A stretch of DNA of 64,000 nt, from the NCBI RefSeq assembly GCF_013409205.1, contig NZ_JACCAE010000001.1, forward strand, positions 2,046,001 to 2,110,000, read 5' to 3'. The stretch's first letter is position 1. Every line of letters starts with the position of its first letter. The notes under the pieces are model-generated. The model ran no database searches, was not told where the DNA came from, and saw only the letters and a program-made list of their open reading frames with translations. Shown piece by piece: positions 1-8,162 of this stretch. Made by a program: the position numbers and the translations under genes. The stretch is from Janibacter cremeus (GTDB taxonomy: Bacteria; Actinomycetota; Actinomycetes; Actinomycetales; Dermatophilaceae).

Positions 1-1503
1 CACAAGGTCGAGATCGAGGACACCGCGCTCGTCGCGGCCGCGACGCTGTCCGATCGGTACATCACCGGGCGCAAGCTGCCGGACAAGGCGATCGACCTCG
101 TCGACGAGGCGGCCTCCCGACTGCGCATGGAGATCGACTCCTCACCCGTCGAGATCGACGAGCTGCGCCGCGCCGTCGACCGGCTGAAGATGGAGGAGCT
201 GCACCTGAAGAACGAGACCGACGAGGCCTCGATGGAGCGCCTCGCGCGGCTGCAGCAGGACCTCGCCGACAAGTCCGAGGAGCTTGCGGCGCTGACCGCC
301 CGGTGGGAGGCGGAGAAGACCGGCCTCAACGCCGTCGGTGACCTCAAGTCGCGCCTGGACGACCTGCGCACGCAGGCCGAGCGGCTGCAGCGCGAGAATG
401 ACTTCGAGGGTGCCTCGCGACTCCTCTACGGCGAGATCCCGTCTGCGGAGAAGGAGCTCGAGGCAGCCCAGGCACAGGAGTCGCAGGCCGCCGCCGGCGA
501 CGAGTCGCCGATGGTCAAGGAGCGCGTCGGCAGCGACGACATCGCCGAGGTCATCGCCGCCTGGACCGGTATCCCTGCCGGGCGCCTGCTGCAGGGGGAG
601 ACGGAGAAGCTGCTGAGCATGGAGTCGATCATCGGCTCGCGGCTCATCGGCCAGACCGAGGCGGTGCGTGCGGTCAGTGACGCGGTGCGCCGCTCGCGGG
701 CCGGGGTCGCCGACCCGGACCGGCCGACCGGCTCCTTCCTCTTCCTCGGTCCGACCGGTGTCGGCAAGACCGAGCTGGCGAAGTCGCTGGCGGACTTCCT
801 CTTCGACGACGAGCGGGCGATGGTGCGCATCGACATGTCGGAGTACTCCGAGAAGCACGCGGTCGCGCGTCTCATCGGGTCCCCACCCGGCTACGTCGGC
901 TACGAGGAAGGGGGACAGCTCACCGAGGCGGTACGTCGCCGGCCCTACTCGGTGGTGCTCCTCGACGAGGTGGAGAAGGCCCACCCCGAGACCTTTGACA
1001 TCCTGCTGCAGGTGCTCGACGACGGGCGCCTGACCGACGGCCAGGGGCGGACCGTGGACTTCCGCAACGTCATCCTGGTGATGACGAGCAACCTCGGCAG
1101 CCAGTTCCTCACCGACGTCACGCTCGACGTCGAGGCGCAGCGGGAATCGGTGATGGGCATGGTGCGCCAGGCCTTCAAGCCAGAATTCCTCAACCGCCTG
1201 GACGAGGTCGTCGTCTTCGACGCGCTCAGCCGGGACGAGCTGAGCCACATCGTCGAGCTGCAGGTGCGCGAGCTGTCCACGCGACTGGCCGACCGCCGGA
1301 TCGAGCTCGAGGTCACCGACGCCGCGCGCGCCTGGCTCGCCGAGCAGGGCTACGACCCGGCCTACGGCGCCCGACCGCTGCGCCGCCTGGTGCAGAAGGA
1401 GATCGGTGACCGCCTGGCCACCGGGTTGCTCGCCGGCGAGGTTCGCGACGGCAGCGGCGTCACGGTCGACGTCGACGAAGGGAGCGGGCTCACCCTTCGC
1501 TGA
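1..1503 (+). CDS. clpB: ATP-dependent chaperone ClpB, C-terminal part (5' partial)
   Basis: C-terminal 500 residues of the Hsp100 disaggregase ClpB, which resolubilises aggregated protein with DnaK. The frame is already open at base 1, so the N-domain and most of the first ATPase domain lie upstream. Visible order: end of D1 (LPDKAIDLVDEAASRLR, bases 85-135), the charged coiled-coil middle domain (about 140-500), then D2 with Walker A GPTGVGKT (749-772), Walker B VVLLDEVEKAH (about 952-984) and the sensor-2 stretch YGARPLRRLVQKEI near the end. The middle domain separates ClpB from ClpA and ClpC. Stop TGA is at 1501-1503, followed by a strong hairpin. The downstream gene has its own ribosome binding site. 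Confidence 0.97.
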   Translation, partial: HKVEIEDTALVAAATLSDRYITGRKLPDKAIDLVDEAASRLRMEIDSSPVEIDELRRAVDRLKMEELHLKNETDEASMERLARLQQDLADKSEELAALTARWEAEKTGLNAVGDLKSRLDDLRTQAERLQRENDFEGASRLLYGEIPSAEKELEAAQAQESQAAAGDESPMVKERVGSDDIAEVIAAWTGIPAGRLLQGETEKLLSMESIIGSRLIGQTEAVRAVSDAVRRSRAGVADPDRPTGSFLFLGPTGVGKTELAKSLADFLFDDERAMVRIDMSEYSEKHAVARLIGSPPGYVGYEEGGQLTEAVRRRPYSVVLLDEVEKAHPETFDILLQVLDDGRLTDGQGRTVDFRNVILVMTSNLGSQFLTDVTLDVEAQRESVMGMVRQAFKPEFLNRLDEVVVFDALSRDELSHIVELQVRELSTRLADRRIELEVTDAARAWLAEQGYDPAYGARPLRRLVQKEIGDRLATGLLAGEVRDGSGVTVDVDEGSGLTLR

Positions 1504-1515
1504 TCCTGCGTCGTC

Positions 1516-1568
1516 AACACCGCCCGGCGCCCTCCACCGCATGCGCGGGGAGGGCGCCGGGCGGTGTT
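1516..1568 (+). terminator. Terminator hairpin after clpB
   Basis: A perfect 20-base-pair inverted repeat (1516-1535 against 1549-1568, GC-rich arms) with a 13-base loop begins 12 bases after the clpB stop. There is no long T tract, only CTCTT shortly after, which is common for actinobacterial hairpin terminators. It separates clpB from the baeRF-like gene. Confidence 0.8.
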
Positions 1569-1625
1569 GCGGGCCTCTTGACCTGCTCGCCTATGGTGAG
1601 TGAGGAGACCTGAAGGGGGTACTCC

Positions 1626-2777
1626 ATGGACCTGTTGACACGCGCAGAGATCGACGTACTTGCGGAGCCGGGGGGCGGGGAAGCGCGGGTGTCGTTGTTC
1701 ATGCCCACCCACCGATTCGGCCGAGGCATCGAGGCGGACCGGCTGGGGTGGAAGAACCTCGTCGACGGCGTCGAGGCGGTGCTCGCCCAGCAGATGCGGC
1801 GCCCTGATGTCGAGGCGCTGCTCGCCCCGGCCCGAGATCTGCAGGACGACGGCATGGCATGGCAGTACATGAGTGACGGACTGGCGATGTTCCTGCGTCC
1901 GGGCTGGGAGCGCACCTTCCGCGTGCCGGCACCCACGCCGGCCTTGGCCACGGCCGGTGACCACTTCGTCCTCGGGCCGATGCTGCGCCTGCTCTCCGGT
2001 GACGAGCACTTCCTCCTGCTGGCCCTGAGCCAGCGCGAGATCCGACTGATGGAGGGCAGCCGCAACTCGGTCGAGCAGGTTCACCTGGGCGACATCCCCA
2101 CGAGCCTGACCGAGGTCGTGGAGCCGCACGAGCCGCGCTCCGACACGATGGCCCGACCGTCCGCGGGCGCCGGCAGGGCCGGCCCGGCGGTGTTCTACGG
2201 GCACGGCGCCGGCGATGAGAACCTCAGCAGCACCGAGGTGGTGCGCTTCCTCCGCTCGGTGTCCGCCGGGCTGCACGACCTGCTCAACGGCGCGACCTCG
2301 CCCATGGTGCTCGTCGGTCTCGAGCACCTCGTCTGGGCCTACCGTGAGGTCAACAGCTACCCGAACCTTCTGGAGGAGGTCGTCGACCGCAACCCGGACC
2401 AACTCACGCCCGAAGAGGTGCACGAGATGGCGTGGCCGTTGATCGAGAAGCGGCTGCGCGAGCAGCGTTCTCGGGTGATCGACCGATTCCGCGAGCTGCA
2501 CGGGACCGGCCGCGTCTCCGGCGACCTGACGACCATTGCGCAGGCCGCGACCGAAGGGCGGGTCGAGACGCTCTTCGTCCAGGCCGACCCATGGTGCTGG
2601 GAGCGCGTCGATGACGCCACGTTGCCGATCGTGCAGCTCGGGTCCGATGCCCGGTATGCCGAGTGCGAGCAGGTCGACGCCGCCGCCATCGCCACACTGA
2701 AGAACAGTGGGCACGTCTACGCGACCTCGGAGTCCGTCGTGGCCGACAGCGAGGTCGCCGCGATCTTCCGCTACTGA
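1626..2777 (+). CDS. baeRF-like (bacterial archaeo-eukaryotic release factor family) protein
   Basis: Protein of 383 residues with no signal peptide or membrane segment, so probably cytoplasmic. Its organisation resembles the baeRF families, bacterial proteins related to eukaryotic/archaeal release factor eRF1 and thought to act on ribosomes: an N-terminal region with SLFMPTHRFG (residues 19-28), a central region with LLALSQREIRLMEG, and a C-terminal eL8/eRF1-like part with GRVETLFVQADPWCWERV. The ATG follows AGGGGG by six bases (1614-1619), a good ribosome binding site. It stands alone between two hairpins or promoters. The assignment rests on remembered family pattern, so the exact baeRF subfamily is uncertain. 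Confidence 0.55.
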   Translation: MDLLTRAEIDVLAEPGGGEARVSLFMPTHRFGRGIEADRLGWKNLVDGVEAVLAQQMRRPDVEALLAPARDLQDDGMAWQYMSDGLAMFLRPGWERTFRVPAPTPALATAGDHFVLGPMLRLLSGDEHFLLLALSQREIRLMEGSRNSVEQVHLGDIPTSLTEVVEPHEPRSDTMARPSAGAGRAGPAVFYGHGAGDENLSSTEVVRFLRSVSAGLHDLLNGATSPMVLVGLEHLVWAYREVNSYPNLLEEVVDRNPDQLTPEEVHEMAWPLIEKRLREQRSRVIDRFRELHGTGRVSGDLTTIAQAATEGRVETLFVQADPWCWERVDDATLPIVQLGSDARYAECEQVDAAAIATLKNSGHVYATSESVVADSEVAAIFRY

Positions 2778-2828
2778 AGATCACGGTGGATCGGCCGGCT
2801 GAGGTGCTCGGCTGTGCCACTATGCAGC

Positions 2829-4157
2829 ATGGCAACAACCTCGGGGGGTTCCGGCGCCGTCGCCCGGTGGGTGGGGGACTTCCTCGGCCTCCCGCCCTTG
2901 CAGGAGGCCGAGTTCGTTCCGCTGGGCGCGGCGGTCGTCGTCAGCGCGGCCACCTTCATCGCCGGCTGGGTCGTGTGGCGTTCGCTACGGACCTGGCTGG
3001 AGGTGATCGCCGATCGTGTGGCGCCGGGACGCGATACGGACCAACTCGACACCGGACGTCTGGCCAAGGGGCTCGGGCAGGCGCTGGCGGCAGTCCTCCT
3101 GTCCGTTGTTGCAGCCGTTGGGGCGTGGCCGCCGTATGCAGAGTTCGTCTTCGACATCGCGATCACCCTCGTCGTCGGGGTGGCTGCGTACTACCTCGTG
3201 GCAGGGGCATTCGGGTCCAGGACGGTCGCGCGGGCCGCCGCCGTCGTGATCGCCGCAGTGACGATCTCCCGGCGCTATGACCGGTTGGATGCCCTCGAGG
3301 AGTCTCTCGATGGGATCTCCCTCACCCTCGGGTCCGTCGACGTCTCGCTGCTGGACCTGCTGAACTTCGGCGCGGGAGCCCTCGTGCTCTATGCGGCGTT
3401 CCGGGTGCTGGCCCGTGTGGCTCGTACCGTGATCCGCTCACGCACCACCCTCGACGTGTCGCAGCGTGAACTCGCCGAGAAGCTCACGATGATCCTCCTC
3501 AGCATCGTGACCATCTTCCTGGCCATCGACCTCGCGGGTATCAACACCGCGGCGTTGTCGATCTTCTCCGGGACGCTCGGCGTGGGCCTGGGCTTCGGCC
3601 TGCAGAAGGTCGTGTCGAACTTCATGGCCGGAATCGTGTTGTTGTCGGATCGGTCGGTGAAACCGGGCGACACGATCGTCATCGACACGGCCGACGTCGC
3701 GGGCGAGGTCACGAAGGTCGGGACCCGTGCCGTCTCGGTGCTCACCCGTGACGGCAAGGTGCATCTCATCCCGAACGAGACCCTCATGACAGAGCGCGTC
3801 GAGAACTGGGGGTACGAGCAGCAGCGCGTGCGGCTGCGCATGGCCATCAGTGTCGCGATCGGCAGTGACTACGACCTCGTCCAACGGCTCATGGTGGACG
3901 CTGCGAACGCCCACGAACGGGTGCTTGCCCAGCCGGTGCCCCGGGCCAGGATCACGGCGGTGGCGGACAACGGAGTCACCCACGAGCTCCGATTCTGGAT
4001 TTCCGACCCGGAGCAGGGACTGGGCAACGTGCGCAGCGCCACCTACCGCCGGATCCTCGATGCCTTCGCCGAGCACGAGGTGCTCCTGTCCAATCCCTCG
4101 GTCGAGCTGACCGACCCCGCTGCGGCCCGCCCGGAACCCTTGGCTCCGCACGACTGA
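2829..4157 (+). CDS. MscS-family mechanosensitive ion channel
   Basis: Membrane protein of 442 residues. The first half has about four hydrophobic segments. The MscS core begins near residue 225 with the pore helix and the glycine-rich FSGTLGVGLGFGLQKVVSNF, then the beta domain (DRSVKPGDTIVI) and the mixed C-terminal domain. Proteins of this type open under membrane tension and release solutes during hypo-osmotic shock. ATG 2829 is preferred over the in-frame GTG 2814: no Shine-Dalgarno is visible, and CACTAT (2818-2823) sits five bases upstream of this ATG, as in many leaderless starts here. The gene is convergent with the DUF1330 gene, only ten bases away. Confidence 0.85.
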   Translation: MATTSGGSGAVARWVGDFLGLPPLQEAEFVPLGAAVVVSAATFIAGWVVWRSLRTWLEVIADRVAPGRDTDQLDTGRLAKGLGQALAAVLLSVVAAVGAWPPYAEFVFDIAITLVVGVAAYYLVAGAFGSRTVARAAAVVIAAVTISRRYDRLDALEESLDGISLTLGSVDVSLLDLLNFGAGALVLYAAFRVLARVARTVIRSRTTLDVSQRELAEKLTMILLSIVTIFLAIDLAGINTAALSIFSGTLGVGLGFGLQKVVSNFMAGIVLLSDRSVKPGDTIVIDTADVAGEVTKVGTRAVSVLTRDGKVHLIPNETLMTERVENWGYEQQRVRLRMAISVAIGSDYDLVQRLMVDAANAHERVLAQPVPRARITAVADNGVTHELRFWISDPEQGLGNVRSATYRRILDAFAEHEVLLSNPSVELTDPAAARPEPLAPHD

Positions 4158-4167
4158 CCAACGCCGC

Positions 4168-4602
4168 TCAGGCGAAGCCTGCCCCTCCCCCACGCGGATC
4201 GAACCTGATCAGTCGGCTGTCGGCCACCGCTGCCGTGCGGTTGATGACCGCTCGCTGGTACTCCTCGTCGGTGATCATGGCGAAGAAGGCTGCAGCAGAG
4301 GGGTACTCGGCGATGAAGCCGGCATCCCACCGCTCCTCGGCCGGCCCGGTCAGGGTGACCTGGGGTTTCCCGCGCCAGATGATCTGTCCGCCGACACGCT
4401 GGAGGACGGGGCCGCTCGTCCGGCCGTACTCGCGATAGGCGTCCGCCCCGCTCCAGTCCTTCCCGGCGTTGTCGTGATCCACGGGGTAGGACGCCTTCTC
4501 CCGGTAGCGGATCAGGTTGAGCATCTGGATCGGCTCATCGCGCGGGAGCGACTTGAACAGGTCGAATGCCTCCCTGCTCGGATCGACGTGGTCTGTGCTC
4601 AT
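4168..4602 (-). CDS. DUF1330 family protein
   Basis: Small cytoplasmic protein of 144 residues with the ferredoxin-like dimeric alpha/beta-barrel pattern of DUF1330: PIQMLNLIRYREKASYP near residue 25, YGRTSGPVLQRVGGQIIWRG in the middle and AGFIAEYPSAAAFFAMI after it. The family's biochemical role is not established. The ATG is preceded by AGGAGG at ideal spacing. It lies 44 bases upstream of the acyl-CoA dehydrogenase pair's 3' end, on the same strand but downstream of it, so it may be the last gene of that transcript. Confidence 0.75.
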   Translation of the reverse strand: MSTDHVDPSREAFDLFKSLPRDEPIQMLNLIRYREKASYPVDHDNAGKDWSGADAYREYGRTSGPVLQRVGGQIIWRGKPQVTLTGPAEERWDAGFIAEYPSAAAFFAMITDEEYQRAVINRTAAVADSRLIRFDPRGGGAGFA

Positions 4603-4646
4603 CGTGCCTCCTGTGTCGTGTGGCTGGGCCGGGGACGTGGTGAGGC

Positions 4647-5735
4647 TCAGCCGAGGATCGTGACGTCGTCGTGGTGGCCGATGCGGCCGGCCAGCTCGGC
4701 CAGGTGCGAGCGGCGATCACCCCAGGTGCGGGTGATCGCGGTCAGCCGCGCGGTGAGGTGGCCGACCGGGTGCTCTGCCGTGACGCCGATGCCGCCGTGC
4801 ATCTGAATGGCTTCCTGGCCGACGAGGCGGGCAGCCGAATCGACGACGACTCGCGCGCGTAGCAGGCCGTCGGTGTCCAGCGGCTGCTCGTCGGCGGCCA
4901 TCGCCGCGAACAGGGTCGCGCTGCGCGCGAGCTCGAGACGGGCGTACATGTCAGCGGCCCGGTGGGTGAGCGCCTGGAAGCTGGCCAGGGGCCGCCCGAA
5001 CTGGGTGCGGTCCCGAAGGTACTCCGTGGTCAGCCGCAGGGCCTCGTCCATCGCGCCGATCGCTTCGGCGCACAGGACGACGCCACCGATGGCCACGGCC
5101 TCACGCAGGGCAGCATCGGCCTCATCGCCCTGGGCGAGCATGGTCGCCGCAGTGGCGTCGAACGCGACCTCCTCCGTCGGGGCGCCCGGCTCCGGGAGGA
5201 GGAAGACCCCGGTTCCGGCATCCGTGGCGGCGGTCACCAGGAGGTGCGTCGCTGCCGGTGCGTACCGCACCGGAGCCTTCGTCCCGGTGAGGGACCACGT
5301 GGCCCCCGAAGCAGTCGCCGTGACATCCGTCGGTATGGGGGACCACGCACGCAACGGCTCGGGCAGAGCAGGGATCGCGAGGACGCTGCCGTCGGTCAGG
5401 CCGCCGAGGACCTCCCTGCGGAGGTCGTCCGGGGCCAGCGCACGGACGAGTGACCCGGCGACCACGGTCTCGGCCAGTGGTGCCTGCAGTCCGGCCCGCC
5501 CGAGCTCGGTGGCCGCGACCGCGAGGTCCGTGACGCCCGCGCCCACGCCGCCGTCGTCCTCGGGCCAGGTCAGGCCGGGTACGCCGATCTCCACCAGCGC
5601 GTCCCACAGGGCGGGGTCGTGGGCGGGCGGCGCCGCGGACGCGCCACGCTCCGCCGGCGGGGAGCCGTGTCGCCGGAGTGCGCCGCTGACGGCCTGCCCG
5701 AGGGCCTGCTGCTCGTCGGTGGGGGTGAAGTCCAT
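4647..5735 (-). CDS. Acyl-CoA dehydrogenase, short subunit of a probable heteromeric pair
   Basis: Flavoenzyme subunit of 362 residues from the acyl-CoA dehydrogenase superfamily. The start MDFTPTDEQQALG is the usual opening of the family. The C-terminal part contains LASFQALTHRAADMYARLE and the conserved QMHGGIGVTAEHP. The frame is open far upstream, but this ATG lies two bases after the stop of the next gene and matches the family N-terminus, so it is chosen. Tight coupling with the 391-residue paralogue is the arrangement of actinobacterial alpha2beta2 FadE enzymes that act on bulky (for example sterol side-chain) CoA esters. Substrate here is unknown; no other catabolic genes adjoin. Confidence 0.85.
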   Translation of the reverse strand: MDFTPTDEQQALGQAVSGALRRHGSPPAERGASAAPPAHDPALWDALVEIGVPGLTWPEDDGGVGAGVTDLAVAATELGRAGLQAPLAETVVAGSLVRALAPDDLRREVLGGLTDGSVLAIPALPEPLRAWSPIPTDVTATASGATWSLTGTKAPVRYAPAATHLLVTAATDAGTGVFLLPEPGAPTEEVAFDATAATMLAQGDEADAALREAVAIGGVVLCAEAIGAMDEALRLTTEYLRDRTQFGRPLASFQALTHRAADMYARLELARSATLFAAMAADEQPLDTDGLLRARVVVDSAARLVGQEAIQMHGGIGVTAEHPVGHLTARLTAITRTWGDRRSHLAELAGRIGHHDDVTILG

Positions 5736-5737
5736 GG

Positions 5738-6913
5738 TCAGCCCTTCAGTCCGAGGATGGTCGCTGCGACGATGCCGCGCTGGACCTCGCTGGATCCGCC
5801 GTAGATCGTCGCCTTGCGGTAGTTGAGGTAGGTGGGCACGCTCGAGCTCGCCCAGTCCGGGACCGACTCGAGCTCGTCCCACGCCAGACCCATCGGTCCG
5901 CTGATGTCGACGGCCAGCTCGAGGACGTCCTGCTGCAGCTCCGTCCCGCAGAGCTTGAGGATGGACGAGGCAGGGTCGGGACGGCCATCGGTCGAGCCGC
6001 CGGAGACCCGCACGGCCGTCAGCTCGATCGCCATCAGCTCGGCCTCGAGCTCGGCGAGGCGAGCGCCGATGGCGGGGTCGTCCACGAGGGTCCCCTCGCC
6101 GCACCTGACCCGCCCAGCGTGGCCCTTCAGGTCGGCGAGCCAGCGCTTGAGCAGGCCCGTGCTCGCGACGCCGACCCGCTCGTTGCCCAGCAGGAACTTC
6201 GCGTAGTCCCACCCGTGGTTCTCCTCGCCCACGAGCTGCTCGGCCGGCACACGAACGTCGTCGAGGAAGATTTCGTTGACCTCGACCCCACCGTCGAGCG
6301 TGCGGATCGGCCGGATCGTCACGCCCTCGCTGCGCATGTCCAGCAGGATGAAGGAGATGCCGACCTGCTTCTTCGGTGCATCCGGGTCGGTCCGCACGAG
6401 TGCGAACATCCAGTCGGCGTGCTGGCCGAGCGTGGTCCACGTCTTCTGTCCGTTGACGACGTAGTCGTCACCGTCGCGCACGGCGGTCGTGCGCAGCGAG
6501 GCGAGGTCGGAGCCGGCGCCCGGCTCGGAGAAGCCCTGGCACCACCAGATGTCAAGGCTGGCCGTCCTCGGCAGGAATCGGGCCTTGAGCTCCTCGGACC
6601 CGAAGGCGGCGATCACCGGTCCGACCATCGAGGTGTTGAAGGGCAACGGCGGTGGCACGCCCGCCGCCTGGAGCTCGCTGTTCCAGATGTGCATCTGGAG
6701 AGTGCTCCAGTCCTGACCGCCCCACTGCGTCGGCCAGTTCGGCACGGCCAGACCGGCCGCGTCGAGGGCCGCCTGGCTGCGGCGGAAGTCCTCCGGCTCC
6801 AAGGTGGCGCCCGCGAGGACCTTCTCGCGCAGGTCCTGGGGGAACTCGGTGGTGAAGTAGGTGCGCATCCGTTCCTGGAATGCGGCGTCGTCCGACGAGA
6901 GGCGCAGGTGCAT
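5738..6913 (-). CDS. Acyl-CoA dehydrogenase, long subunit of a probable heteromeric pair
   Basis: Acyl-CoA dehydrogenase of 391 residues: N-terminal helical domain, FAD-binding middle with WWCQGFSEPGAGSDLASLR, then VVNGQKTWTTLGQHADW, and the C-terminal IYGGSSEVQRGIVA. In classical homotetrameric enzymes the equivalent motif is IYEGTxQIQR, whose Glu is the catalytic base. Here the position is Gly, as in many heteromeric FadE subunits, so the base must be elsewhere or in the partner. ATG 6913 is chosen because a TACGTT -10 box lies exactly seven bases upstream and no Shine-Dalgarno is seen. It forms an operon with the following 362-residue subunit. Confidence 0.85.
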   Translation of the reverse strand: MHLRLSSDDAAFQERMRTYFTTEFPQDLREKVLAGATLEPEDFRRSQAALDAAGLAVPNWPTQWGGQDWSTLQMHIWNSELQAAGVPPPLPFNTSMVGPVIAAFGSEELKARFLPRTASLDIWWCQGFSEPGAGSDLASLRTTAVRDGDDYVVNGQKTWTTLGQHADWMFALVRTDPDAPKKQVGISFILLDMRSEGVTIRPIRTLDGGVEVNEIFLDDVRVPAEQLVGEENHGWDYAKFLLGNERVGVASTGLLKRWLADLKGHAGRVRCGEGTLVDDPAIGARLAELEAELMAIELTAVRVSGGSTDGRPDPASSILKLCGTELQQDVLELAVDISGPMGLAWDELESVPDWASSSVPTYLNYRKATIYGGSSEVQRGIVAATILGLKG

Positions 6914-6920
6914 GACGGCC

Positions 6921-6926
6921 AACGTA
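6921..6926 (-). promoter_or_regulatory. -10 box, leaderless promoter of the acyl-CoA dehydrogenase operon
   Basis: TACGTT on the minus strand, seven bases before ATG 6913. The spacing puts the predicted transcript start at the A of the start codon. No -35 element stands out. Confidence 0.55.
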
Positions 6927-7049
6927 GTGCGGGGTGTGACTCCTGAACACCCCCGCCCACGGGCCGGGCTCCGCAGCGATTCCCGGCGGTCGCTCGGTGA
7001 GGACGTGGCGAGAGGAAGATGGAGCCATGCATCTCGAGGCGACGCGCAC

Positions 7050-8153
7050 ATGAGCGAGCACGTGCTCATCGTCGGCGGCGGCATCGCCGGGCTCACCCTG
7101 GCGGCAGCGCTAGACCCGAGCCGCTTCCGCGTGACCCTCGTCGAGGAGCGACCGGAGCGTGCCGGAGCGGGGACCGTCCTGGCGTTGTGGCGGGGCGCGA
7201 TGGCGGACCTCGACCGCCTCGGCGTGGGGGAGCGGATCCGCGCCGCCTCCATCACGTCCGATCACGGGACCCTGCGGGATTCCCACGGCGGGGTGCTCGC
7301 GCGACACCGCGTCCCGCGTCTGTGCTTCGCGCCGCGGCCGGAGCTCGTCGCCGCCTTCGAGGCCGTGCTGCCCACGACGGTCACCCGCCTCACCTGCGAG
7401 GTCACGGACCCGCGTGCGCTCGCGACCGAGGTCGGGGCGGACCTGGTCGTGGGTGCCGACGGGGTGCGGTCCGTCTGCCGACAGGCGTGCCTTCGCCCTT
7501 CGGGAGTCCTTGCCGGCCGGGGGTTCGTGGCTCGTTCCTCGCACCTCAACCCACGGCCCGTGGTCACCGAGTGGATCGCACTGCGCGGTCACCTCCCCGG
7601 GCGACGACCACAGGGACCGACCGAGTGGTGGGGTCCAGGCGGCGTGTTCGGGGTGACACCCGGTCCGCGCGGCGCGGCATGGTTCTGTGCCGTTCGAACC
7701 GACCAACCCGACCGCCGTCTCCAGGCACCGTCCCTCGAGGGGGCCCTCGCTCTGGCGACCAACCGGTTCGGTGACTGGGACCCCCTTCTCCAGCAGGTCC
7801 TCGCCGAAGTCGGGGGCGAGGCGGACGTGCAGCGCATCCTGCTCGCCCCACCCTTGCGGCGCAGTGCCGCCGACGGTCTCGTCCTCATCGGTGACGCTGC
7901 CCACGGCATGGCACCCAACCTCGGGCGCGGGGCCAACGAGGCCATCCGCGACGCGACCGTGCTTGCCGCGATGCTCCACCGCCACGGGGCGAAGGGGGGC
8001 CCGCTGGCCTTCCCGAGGCGGCGGCACGCCACCACCCAGGTCCTGCGTCTGGCCTCGTCGGTGGCCCTGCGGACGGCGACGACCTCGCGGTTGGCCGGTG
8101 TGCGTGATCACGTCCTGCGCATGTTGCCGCAGCAGGCTCCCCCCACGGGCTAG
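7050..8153 (+). CDS. FAD-dependent monooxygenase (aromatic hydroxylase-like)
   Basis: Flavoprotein of 367 residues with the p-hydroxybenzoate hydroxylase fold. The Rossmann fingerprint VLIVGGGIAGLTLAAAL is at residues 5-21, the mid-chain LVVGADGVRS motif (the DG motif of this class) near residue 133, and the ribityl-binding GDAAHGMAPNLGRGANEAI near residue 281. Such enzymes use NAD(P)H and O2 to hydroxylate aromatic or polyketide-like substrates. ATG 7050 places the Rossmann motif at the usual distance from the N-terminus; a weak GAGG lies about 12 bases upstream. It is divergent from the acyl-CoA dehydrogenase operon. Its TAG stop is also the first half of the -10 box of the next gene. Confidence 0.75.
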   Translation: MSEHVLIVGGGIAGLTLAAALDPSRFRVTLVEERPERAGAGTVLALWRGAMADLDRLGVGERIRAASITSDHGTLRDSHGGVLARHRVPRLCFAPRPELVAAFEAVLPTTVTRLTCEVTDPRALATEVGADLVVGADGVRSVCRQACLRPSGVLAGRGFVARSSHLNPRPVVTEWIALRGHLPGRRPQGPTEWWGPGGVFGVTPGPRGAAWFCAVRTDQPDRRLQAPSLEGALALATNRFGDWDPLLQQVLAEVGGEADVQRILLAPPLRRSAADGLVLIGDAAHGMAPNLGRGANEAIRDATVLAAMLHRHGAKGGPLAFPRRRHATTQVLRLASSVALRTATTSRLAGVRDHVLRMLPQQAPPTG

Positions 8154-8156
8154 CGT
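8151..8156 (+). promoter_or_regulatory. -10 box, leaderless promoter of the lprG-p55 operon
   Basis: TAGCGT six bases before ATG 8163. The TAG of this box is the stop codon of the preceding monooxygenase gene, so promoter and stop codon share bases. This rules out the in-frame GTG at 8157 as a leaderless start. Confidence 0.6.
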
Positions 8157-8162
8157 GTGCGC

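Noticed and set aside
4647..6440. A 597-codon fusion of the two acyl-CoA dehydrogenases
   Set aside because: The first 235 codons are an off-frame reading of the long subunit; the short subunit starts at 5735, two bases after the other stop.
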